DNA from: Conexivisphaera sp049976725 | Lineage (GTDB): Archaea; Thermoproteota; Nitrososphaeria; Conexivisphaerales; Conexivisphaeraceae | Assembly: GCA_049976725.1 (NCBI GenBank) | Contig: JBMFHR010000030.1 | Span: forward strand, 1 to 10,576 | DNA length: 10,576 nucleotides | Direction: 5' to 3' | Shown here: positions 1 to 5,195 of the stretch, piece after piece | Numbering within the stretch: the stretch's first letter is position 1 | How the letters are laid out: the number at the start of each line of letters is the position of its first letter | The notes under the pieces: generated by a model | What the model was told of the DNA's origin: nothing | The model's input: only the letters and a program-made list of their open reading frames with translations | Database searches by the model: none | Translations under genes and position numbers: made by a program

Positions 1-140
1 ACGCGGACGTGGAGAGGGCGATCGGCGTGATAATGGAGGCCGCGCGCACCGGCGAGGTCGGCGACGGCAAAATCTTCGTCATCCCCGTGGAGGAGGCGAT
101 CAGGATAAGGACAGGGGAGAGGGGCAAGGACGCCGTCTGA
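1..140 (+). CDS. P-II family nitrogen regulator, C-terminal fragment
   Basis: This is the last 45 codons of a gene that begins outside the window (frame from base 3, TGA at 138-140). The visible residues contain TGEVGDGKIFVIPVEEA followed by IRIRTGERG, which is the C-terminal signature of P-II (GlnB/GlnK) proteins: the strand that completes the ATP/ADP and 2-oxoglutarate site, then the RTGE(R)G tail. P-II proteins are trimeric signal carriers. They bind ATP, ADP and 2-oxoglutarate and gate ammonium transporters or nitrogen enzymes. The T-loop that would separate GlnB-like from GlnK-like members is outside the window, so I give no symbol and cannot see whether an amtB transporter is next to it. 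The gene converges on the phoU-like gene with only 5 bases between the stop codons. The family call is confident. Confidence 0.93.
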   Translation, partial: ADVERAIGVIMEAARTGEVGDGKIFVIPVEEAIRIRTGERGKDAV

Positions 141-145
141 GCGCG

Positions 146-1021
146 CTACACCACAAGGTCCGTCACGTCCTTGACGAGCCCGGCGGCCACGGAGTACGTG
201 TGGATCGCCCTCGAGCTGAAGCCCGCAGCGGCCTCCGACTCACCGTGGAGCTCGCACGAAAGGGACCAGGCGGCCTCTCCCAGTGCCTCAGCGCGCTCCG
301 CGCCTCCGGCCAGGAATGCCGCGTGGGCCTCGACCAGCAGGTCCGCCAGCTCGCGGGCCCTCCCCTCCAGGGAGGTCGGCTCCCACGCTCCCGGCGCTAT
401 CGCCGCCAGCCCGGACACCTCATCACCCATCCTCTCGAGCACCTTGGACATGGCGCGGAAGTCCATGAGCTTGGCGCGGGGCAGCTCGGTGGTGGACCTG
501 AGCACGCGCACCAGCAGGAAGTACAGCTTATCTATCACGGAGTCGCGGTCTGCCACGCGACCGAGCGCCTCGCGGTCGGCCGAGTCGAGCGCCCTCGCGG
601 CGTCCACGAGCATCGTTGATAGGGTCTCCACAATCCTCCCCGAGATAGCCGAGGGATCCTGGTCGTCGTCCACGAAACACCCGTAGATCACCCTGCCGGA
701 GTCCTCGTACACCTTCTCGAGGCCCACCAGCGACGACGTCACTTCCTCCAGTCTGGCAAGGTCCTCCCTACTCATGCCAGACAGGGACACCTCTATCTCG
801 CCGCACCCGTTGAGGTACGCCGCGAGCAGCTTCCTGTGGGCGGCCGGAGGACTCACCGATGCCCTCCTTGGGGCGGCGCTCAGCGGCCTGATCACGACGC
901 GCTCCTCATCCATGTCAACCGCGACCACCGATCCCTCCCTGAGGCCGAGCGCTCTCGTCCACTCGGCCGGAATGGAGACGAACAGGCTGGAGCCGAGCTT
1001 CACGAGCTTCCTGCTTCTCAT
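146..1021 (-). CDS. phoU: AbrB-PhoU phosphate uptake regulator
   Basis: The protein has 291 residues. Residues 3-47 form an AbrB/SpoVT-type swapped-hairpin DNA-binding domain (KLVKLGSSLFVSIPAEW, then a hydrophobic VVAVDMDEERVVIRPL strand pair). Residues about 120-290 form a helical PhoU domain. It carries the metal-binding E/D-x3-D pattern twice, as D160-SVI-D164 and E196-RMG-D200. AbrB-PhoU fusions are common in archaea and are taken to couple phosphate status to transcription or to Pst transporter activity; no pst genes are visible here. The ATG start is supported by a TATA-like GTTTAAAT on the minus strand centred about 32 bases upstream, which implies a leader of only about five bases. 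The PEBP gene ends 47 bases upstream on the same strand, but phoU appears to have its own promoter. Family assignment is firm; the target genes are unknown. Confidence 0.9.
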   Translation of the reverse strand: MRSRKLVKLGSSLFVSIPAEWTRALGLREGSVVAVDMDEERVVIRPLSAAPRRASVSPPAAHRKLLAAYLNGCGEIEVSLSGMSREDLARLEEVTSSLVGLEKVYEDSGRVIYGCFVDDDQDPSAISGRIVETLSTMLVDAARALDSADREALGRVADRDSVIDKLYFLLVRVLRSTTELPRAKLMDFRAMSKVLERMGDEVSGLAAIAPGAWEPTSLEGRARELADLLVEAHAAFLAGGAERAEALGEAAWSLSCELHGESEAAAGFSSRAIHTYSVAAGLVKDVTDLVV

Positions 1022-1048
1022 TTTAACTGCTTAAATTATGCTCGACGG

Positions 1049-1056
1049 ATTTAAAC
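1049..1056 (-). promoter_or_regulatory. TATA-like box for phoU
   Basis: Read on the minus strand this is GTTTAAAT, centred about 32 bases before the phoU ATG in the short gap after the PEBP gene. Archaeal TATA boxes lie about 26-27 bases before the transcription start, so the predicted mRNA has a leader of about five bases. No Shine-Dalgarno sequence precedes the ATG, which fits near-leaderless translation. Confidence 0.55.
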
Positions 1057-1068
1057 TGAATCATGGAA

Positions 1069-1698
1069 TCAACCGTAGTAGAACGTGAGCACGGCTACTC
1101 CCCTGATCAATCCGCCCATTGCCCCTAGGACCTCCCGCTCGTTGGCGCTAGGCGGGACGTTGAGCGGCCCTCCCAGCGCGTAGACCACCAGCTCGTACTC
1201 GTGCGCCCGTCCGGCCGGCGGGCACGGCCCCGCGTACCCGACTCCGCCGTACCCGTTGATGCCCTGTTCAGCCCACTCGGAGGAGCTCAGGAACACGGTT
1301 CCGTATCTTGGTATCCCGGCTGGGAGGCCGGTGGCGTTCCCGGGCACGTTGTACAGCAGCCAGTGGACGAACCCGGGGGGCGAGGAGTTCAGGTCGACCA
1401 TCACGATTGCGTAGTACGCGGTGCCCTCCGGCTGGCCGGACCATTCGAGCGGCGGGGACACGTCGGCGCCGCTGCAAGTGAAGTTAGCCGGAATCAGGCT
1501 GCCGTTCGCGAAAGCCGGGCTCCAGACCCTGAACCTGGGGACGCCGCTTGGCGCGAGCTCGTAGCTCGGGCCCGGCGAGATGGCTCCCAGCAGGTACGGG
1601 GTCACGAACCCGGCGAGCACCAGGATCGCCACGGCCAGGAGGACCGGCTTCCTCCAGCCCCACCTCCTGCCTCCAGCCCTCCGCCTCGACACGTCCAT
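1069..1698 (-). CDS. PEBP / YbhB-YbcL family protein, membrane-anchored
   Basis: The protein has 209 residues when started at the ATG at 1698. A basic N-terminus (RRRAGGRRWGWRK) and a hydrophobic stretch at about residues 18-40 form an uncleaved signal anchor or signal peptide. The rest is a phosphatidylethanolamine-binding (Raf kinase inhibitor-like) domain on the outer face. Hallmarks are CSGADVSPPLEW (75-86), the D-x-x-x-PP...F-x-HW-L-YNVP segment (102-119), and GYAGPCPPAG followed by HEYELVVYAL (154-174). Prokaryotic members bind small anionic ligands in a conserved pocket; their physiological roles are mostly unknown. The frame stays open to 1938, but that extension lies antisense to the divergent gene. 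A TATA-like AATTTATTA about 23 bases upstream supports 1698 as a leaderless start. Three N-x-S/T sequons (66, 72, 120) fit an exported protein. Confidence 0.88.
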   Translation of the reverse strand: MDVSRRRAGGRRWGWRKPVLLAVAILVLAGFVTPYLLGAISPGPSYELAPSGVPRFRVWSPAFANGSLIPANFTCSGADVSPPLEWSGQPEGTAYYAIVMVDLNSSPPGFVHWLLYNVPGNATGLPAGIPRYGTVFLSSSEWAEQGINGYGGVGYAGPCPPAGRAHEYELVVYALGGPLNVPPSANEREVLGAMGGLIRGVAVLTFYYG

Positions 1699-1716
1699 CC
1701 CCGCCGCGCAAGTTCC

Positions 1717-1725
1717 TAATAAATT
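1717..1725 (-). promoter_or_regulatory. TATA-like box for the PEBP gene
   Basis: On the minus strand the sequence is AATTTATTA in otherwise GC-rich DNA, centred about 23 bases before the ATG at 1698. The transcript would start at or next to the ATG, which helps to reject the longer upstream extension of the frame. It shares the 139-base divergent region with the gene at 1838. Confidence 0.5.
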
Positions 1726-1795
1726 GACAATACCCTCCCGCACCGTCGGATGAATACGTGCCGCGTCTTCCTCGCCTGACCCAGGGAGCCGCATG

Positions 1796-1804
1796 TTAAA
1801 ATAA
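1796..1804 (+). promoter_or_regulatory. TATA-like box for the gene at 1838
   Basis: TTAAAATAA is the most AT-rich stretch before the GTG at 1838, centred about 38 bases upstream, so a leader of roughly a dozen bases is predicted. An in-frame TAA at 1802-1804 lies inside the box and closes the frame upstream. No Shine-Dalgarno sequence is evident. Confidence 0.45.
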
Positions 1805-1837
1805 GGGGTCGGCCGATACCCGTGCAAGGCGATACTC

Positions 1838-2302
1838 GTGCGCGAGTTCCTGAATCCCGAAAGGCGCTGGACCGTCAGGGTGGCGGTCGAGGGTGGGGAG
1901 GAGTCGGTCGAGCTATACGAGGTCAGGGACAGCGTCAAGCTGGAGAAGGAGTCCCTCGACAGGATGATAGACCTGGTGAGGAACAGGGATAACTACGCCG
2001 CCATAGAGGCGATAAAGAGCGTCTCATCGCCCGAGGGCGATGAGTACGGAGGATTCGCGGTCTTCATGGTTGTCCTGAAGCTGCTGGAGGAGGCCGGCCA
2101 GGCGCTGGGCGACGTGCACGAATACCTGTTCGGTGTATCCGCGGAGGACGGCAATCTTGTCCTGCTGGCCTCGTCCGACCAGGACAGCAGCAGGAGCCAG
2201 TTCCTGGGGTGCATGAGCGCCCTGCTGGACGACCCGGAGTCGGTCGACATGGCCATAATAGCCCTCCCCATCAGGGAGGCGGATTCCGCGCCGCCTGGCT
2301 GA
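1838..2302 (+). CDS. Uncharacterised acidic cytoplasmic protein
   Basis: I do not recognise this 154-residue protein. GTG at 1838 is the first usable start: the frame is closed by TAA at 1802-1804, and the next in-frame ATG falls at residue 43. There is no signal peptide, membrane span or cysteine cluster (one cysteine, C125). The N-terminus (4-30) looks like a short beta hairpin. It is followed by amphipathic helices (about 36-60 and 71-98, including the hydrophobic run GGFAVFMVVLKLLEEAGQAL), a strand-like NLVLLASS (106-113), and a final helix-strand ending in VDMAIIALP. It is rich in Asp and Glu and looks like a small folded alpha/beta protein. Codon use matches the neighbours, which argues for a real native gene. 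It is divergent from the PEBP gene and followed by the separately promoted PLP enzyme, so context does not reveal its role. Confidence 0.75.
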   Translation: MREFLNPERRWTVRVAVEGGEESVELYEVRDSVKLEKESLDRMIDLVRNRDNYAAIEAIKSVSSPEGDEYGGFAVFMVVLKLLEEAGQALGDVHEYLFGVSAEDGNLVLLASSDQDSSRSQFLGCMSALLDDPESVDMAIIALPIREADSAPPG

Positions 2303-2346
2303 CGGGGCACCGATCACTCGGGCGCCCAATTTTCACACCGATTAGC

Positions 2347-2362
2347 CGGAAACGGTTATATC
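2347..2362 (+). promoter_or_regulatory. BRE-TATA promoter of the PLP enzyme gene
   Basis: A purine-rich CCGGAAACG (BRE-like) is followed directly by GTTATATC. The TATA centre is about 27 bases before the ATG at 2386, so transcription should begin within a base or two of the start codon. This is the best-formed promoter in the window, and it decides the start against the longer frame open from 2209. Confidence 0.65.
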
Positions 2363-2385
2363 TGAGGTGCAGCACGCCCCCCATA

Positions 2386-3558
2386 ATGGGGGAAGGTTTC
2401 CACACGAAGCTCATCCACGGTCACGATTACTACGACGAGGATCAGGGATACTTCATTCCCCCCATATACATGGGAACCATCTGCGAGCACCCCGACAGGG
2501 AGACCGGCCAGCCGAGGGTCACCGAGAGGGGCACCGAGCTCAAGTACGCGAGGGAGGAGAACGTCACGGTCGAGGCCCTCGAGAAGGTGATCGCGAAGAT
2601 AGAGGACGCCGCGGACGCGCTGGCCTATTCCTCCGGCATGGGGGCGATAAGCAGCCTTCTCGTCTCCATGCTCAGGCCCGGCATGCGTGTGGTCGTGCCG
2701 ATGGAGGAGTACGGGACCACCATAAGGCTGATGGAGGAGATGACAAAGTTCGGGATCAGGGTGGATCAGGTGTGGCCTGACACGCAGTCCATGCTGGACG
2801 CCCTGTCGAGGCCCGCCGACATCGTCTTCCTCGAGACGATGACGAATCCCACGCTGAAGGTCTTAGACGTGCGCGAGATATCCCGCGCCGCCAGGGACGC
2901 CGGCGCCAAGCTCATAGTGGACAACACCTTCGTCACCCCCTACCTCTACAGGCCGCTCAGGGACGGCGCCTACGCGGTGGTCCACAGCGCCACGAAGTAC
3001 CTGGCCGGGCACAACGACGTCCTGGCCGGCGTGTCGGCGTTCCCCGACCAGGGGACGGCCAGGGCGGCCTGGGAGTGGAGGCGTATGCTAGGCTCCACGA
3101 TGTCGGCATTCAACGCCTACCTAGTCCTGCGCGGCCTGAAGAGCTTGGGCATCAGGCTGGAGCGCGAGAGCGCCTCGGCCATGGCGGTGGCCGAGTTCCT
3201 CCGCGACCACCCGGCCGTGAAGAAGGTTTATTATCCGGGGCTGAGGGATAGCCCCTACCGCGAGGTCGCTGATAGGCTCTTCGAGAGGAAGCTGTACGGC
3301 GCTGTCGTGAGCTTCGAGCTCAAGGGAGGAAAGGATGCCGTCCTGAGGGCGCTGAAGAGGGTCAGGGTGATAAAGCCGTCGCCCAGCCTGGGCGGCACCG
3401 AGAGCCTGCTCACCTACGCCGCCATGAGCGCCTCGGGCCCCATAGCTCCGGAGATAAGGGAGAAGTTGGGTATAACCGAGGGGCTCCTCAGGCTCTCGGT
3501 CGGCCTTGAGGACGTCGAGGACCTCTTGGAGGACCTGGACGCCGCGCTCAAGGACTAG
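2386..3558 (+). CDS. PLP-dependent Cys/Met metabolism enzyme (cystathionine gamma-synthase/lyase family)
   Basis: The protein has 390 residues, the usual family length. The fold-type I PLP motifs are present in order. YAREENVT (Y54, R56) corresponds to the YxRxxNPT loop that binds cofactor phosphate of the neighbouring subunit. SSGMGA (82-87) binds phosphate, and Y109 in EEYGTT would stack on the PLP ring. LETMTNPT (149-156) and VDNTF (D179, pyridine nitrogen) follow. SATKYLAGH contains the Schiff-base lysine K204, and SLGGTESLL (334-342) and R369 in LRLSVGLE would bind the substrate carboxylate. Members catalyse transsulfuration, sulfhydrylation or alpha,gamma-elimination on cysteine, homocysteine, homoserine esters or methionine. 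Sequence alone does not choose between these, so I give no symbol. The YxRxxNPT proline is V60 and the usual SMTH segment reads AMSAS, so substrate preference may be unusual. The gene is monocistronic and overlaps the convergent HAD gene by 11 bases. Confidence 0.93.
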   Translation: MGEGFHTKLIHGHDYYDEDQGYFIPPIYMGTICEHPDRETGQPRVTERGTELKYAREENVTVEALEKVIAKIEDAADALAYSSGMGAISSLLVSMLRPGMRVVVPMEEYGTTIRLMEEMTKFGIRVDQVWPDTQSMLDALSRPADIVFLETMTNPTLKVLDVREISRAARDAGAKLIVDNTFVTPYLYRPLRDGAYAVVHSATKYLAGHNDVLAGVSAFPDQGTARAAWEWRRMLGSTMSAFNAYLVLRGLKSLGIRLERESASAMAVAEFLRDHPAVKKVYYPGLRDSPYREVADRLFERKLYGAVVSFELKGGKDAVLRALKRVRVIKPSPSLGGTESLLTYAAMSASGPIAPEIREKLGITEGLLRLSVGLEDVEDLLEDLDAALKD

Positions 3559-4264
3559 GGCGCGGCCTCTTATCCTCGTCGCCTCCCTCGAGCCACCCGT
3601 CCAGGTTCCTGCCCTCGTCCCCCTCCGCCAGCTGATCCGCGAGTTCACCCAGGGATCCCACGATGTACTCCGATGCTATTCCCTCCTCAGGCTCCTCATC
3701 CCCGTACCTGTTGACCCAGGCGGTCCGGAGGCCGAGCACTATGGCGGGCCGGATGTCCTCCTCGACGTCCGATCCGGCGTGCAGCCCCCTCCAGATGGGC
3801 ACACCCGCCTCCTTGTAGGCGCTGAATATGACCCTAGGGCTGGGCTTGTGGGGCCCCGAGGGGTCGGAGCCGCGAACGGAGTCCACGGATATTCCGTGCG
3901 ATTCCAGGATCCTTTCCAGGATCCAGCCCTCGATTCCCGAGATGATCGCCACGCGGTACCCGGATTCCCTTAGCAGGGCCAGGCCGTCCTTGGAGTCGGG
4001 GAAAACTGCCCACTCGGTCATGGACTCCACGAGCCCCCTCCCAATCTCCTCGGAGTACAGGTCGCCCGAGCCGCTCAGCTCCATGGCCACCTTCAGGCCT
4101 CCCGCCAGGCGGGAGCCGTAGGGAGCGCTTATTGAGCGCGCCGCGGCGAACGCCCTCGTGGTGAGCTCTGCTGCCAGCTCCGCATCGCCGAGCTTGGAAG
4201 CGACGTAGTCCCGGAGCCCGCCCCTGCAGTCGATCACGACGCCGCAGGGCTCCAGGCTCACCAT
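3548..4264 (-). CDS. HAD-superfamily protein with degenerate motif I
   Basis: Called from the ATG at 4264, the protein has 238 residues. HAD motifs, numbered from that ATG, are: motif I VVIDCRGGL (D12), motif II IISG (S109), motif III HKPSP (K140), and motif IV GSDVEED (D166, D170) followed by IRPAIVLGLRTAWVNR, typical of haloacid dehalogenase/phosphoglycolate phosphatase-like members. A helical cap lies between motifs I and II. The nucleophile D12 is kept, but the second Asp of DxD (the general acid/base of phosphatases) is replaced by Arg (DCR). It may be a dehalogenase-type enzyme, a weak phosphatase or a non-catalytic relative. A TTG at 4288 would add eight residues. A TATA-like TTTTTAAG about 31 bases before that TTG favours it, while the short distance to motif I favours the ATG. 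The gene follows the phosphoesterase gene closely on the same strand. Confidence 0.85.
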   Translation of the reverse strand: MVSLEPCGVVIDCRGGLRDYVASKLGDAELAAELTTRAFAAARSISAPYGSRLAGGLKVAMELSGSGDLYSEEIGRGLVESMTEWAVFPDSKDGLALLRESGYRVAIISGIEGWILERILESHGISVDSVRGSDPSGPHKPSPRVIFSAYKEAGVPIWRGLHAGSDVEEDIRPAIVLGLRTAWVNRYGDEEPEEGIASEYIVGSLGELADQLAEGDEGRNLDGWLEGGDEDKRPRPSP

Positions 4265-4308
4265 ATCGATCCAAGGGAGCTTGGCCAATCCTGTGCGGCG
4301 CGGAGGGT

Positions 4309-5091
4309 TCAGTCCTTAAAAAGGATATTTTGAGGGCGCGACGCGCTCTCCTGGGCTCGACCTTCCACGGGGGAATCGCGCGCGACCGCCGCGGGGCCGA
4401 GCGGGACGATCGGCCTCCTCCTTATCCTCAGTTCGCGCAGCTCGCCGTCCTCAAAGGTCCCCAGGGCGTACTCGCATGCCGGAGGCTGGCTGTCCACGTG
4501 GAGGAACCTGATCCCCTCGTACTTGACCAGCTGCGTGGGATACTCCACGTGACCGCTGAAGTGAAGCTTGGGCCTGACGATCCTCACTGCCCTCAGCACG
4601 ACCCTCTTGCCGTACGGATTCTCCGGCGCGAACGGAACCTCCGCGGGCGGCTCGTGCGTTATTAGCACGTCGACGTCTCCCTCCGATATGCTGGCGGCCT
4701 CCGACTCGAACTCCTCAGGCCTCTTGTGGTGCCACTTCTTGCCGCTGCCCACGTTGCCGGATATGCCGGCGATCACCAAGCCATCGAAGTCCACCTTCCC
4801 GCCCTCGGGCAGGAGCACCGGCCTCCCGTCCTCGTTGCGGGCCTCCATCAGGGCCTCCCTGTTCTCGTGGTTCCCATAGATCGTGAGGACGTACGTGAGC
4901 TCCGTGAGCTGTGCGAAGGCCTCCTCATCGAATCCGGTGTCCCAGTCACCGGCTCCCAGGAGCAGGTCCGGGGCCTCCTCGCTCACTATCTCCTTCAGCC
5001 TGGCGAAGCTGGCTGCCCTGATCGGGTCCTCCCTGGCCAAGTCCGGCCTGTAGTGAACGTCGCTCACGAAGAGCACCCTGAGCCCCGCCAT
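4309..5091 (-). CDS. Calcineurin-like metallophosphoesterase
   Basis: The protein has 260 residues. The dimetal phosphoesterase motifs are in order: SDVHY (D11, H13), GAGDWD (D49), YGNHE (N74, H75), LITHEPP (H146) and SGHVE (H181). These build the two-metal site (usually Mn or Fe) of the calcineurin/Mre11/YfcE superfamily. The last motif is normally GHxH; here the final His is replaced by E183, so one metal ligand differs or is supplied elsewhere. There is no signal peptide or membrane segment, so the protein is cytoplasmic. Possible substrates include phosphodiesters, nucleotides or phosphoproteins; sequence alone does not decide. The C-terminal tail after about residue 235 is low in conserved-looking features. 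The ATG is supported by GGTTATTTAACG centred about 31 bases upstream. The HAD gene follows at a short distance, so the two may be co-transcribed phosphatase-like proteins. Confidence 0.9.
   Translation of the reverse strand: MAGLRVLFVSDVHYRPDLAREDPIRAASFARLKEIVSEEAPDLLLGAGDWDTGFDEEAFAQLTELTYVLTIYGNHENREALMEARNEDGRPVLLPEGGKVDFDGLVIAGISGNVGSGKKWHHKRPEEFESEAASISEGDVDVLITHEPPAEVPFAPENPYGKRVVLRAVRIVRPKLHFSGHVEYPTQLVKYEGIRFLHVDSQPPACEYALGTFEDGELRELRIRRRPIVPLGPAAVARDSPVEGRAQESASRPQNILFKD
4314..4331 (-). promoter_or_regulatory. Possible internal promoter for the HAD gene
   Basis: On the minus strand this reads AAAATATCC followed by TTTTTAAGG, a striking AT-rich island lying inside the last codons of the phosphoesterase gene (encoding NILFKD). 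TTTTTAAG is centred about 31 bases before the TTG at 4288, the same spacing as the other near-leaderless genes here. It could give the HAD gene its own transcript in addition to readthrough. The amino acids it encodes may instead be the whole explanation. Confidence 0.3.
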
Positions 5092-5115
5092 GCTGATTTC
5101 TTGATAAGCACAGGT

Positions 5116-5127
5116 CGTTAAATAACC
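5116..5127 (-). promoter_or_regulatory. TATA-like box of the phosphoesterase gene
   Basis: On the minus strand this reads GGTTATTTAACG, centred about 31 bases before the ATG at 5091, predicting a leader of about five bases. The core TTAAATAA also reads as a TATA box on the plus strand, so it could serve the divergent radical SAM gene with a leader of about 48 bases. A weaker CAATAACA at about 5168-5175 sits at leaderless distance from the GTG at 5196. Confidence 0.5.
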
Positions 5128-5195
5128 TTCCCGAAAAGCGCGCGACCGGCTGGCCCGCCCGGAACGCCAATAACAGGGGCGGCCGATCGCGCGGC

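Noticed and set aside
971..1015. AbrB/MazE-like domain as an antitoxin
   Set aside because: It is the N-terminus of a full AbrB-PhoU fusion, and no toxin-like partner gene is adjacent.
1699..1938. N-terminal extension of the PEBP frame by 80 residues
   Set aside because: It lies before the basic signal-anchor start, runs antisense over the divergent gene, has no domain, and a TATA-like box at 1717-1725 points to the ATG at 1698.
2209..2385. Extension of the PLP enzyme frame upstream to 2209
   Set aside because: It overlaps the previous gene in another frame, reads as Arg/Gly/Pro-rich shadow sequence, and the promoter at 2347-2362 would lie inside it.
3902..3924. Direct repeat TTCCAGGATCC, two copies one base apart
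   Set aside because: It lies inside the HAD gene and encodes a periodic helix (ILERILES); chance or a small duplication explains it better than a binding site.
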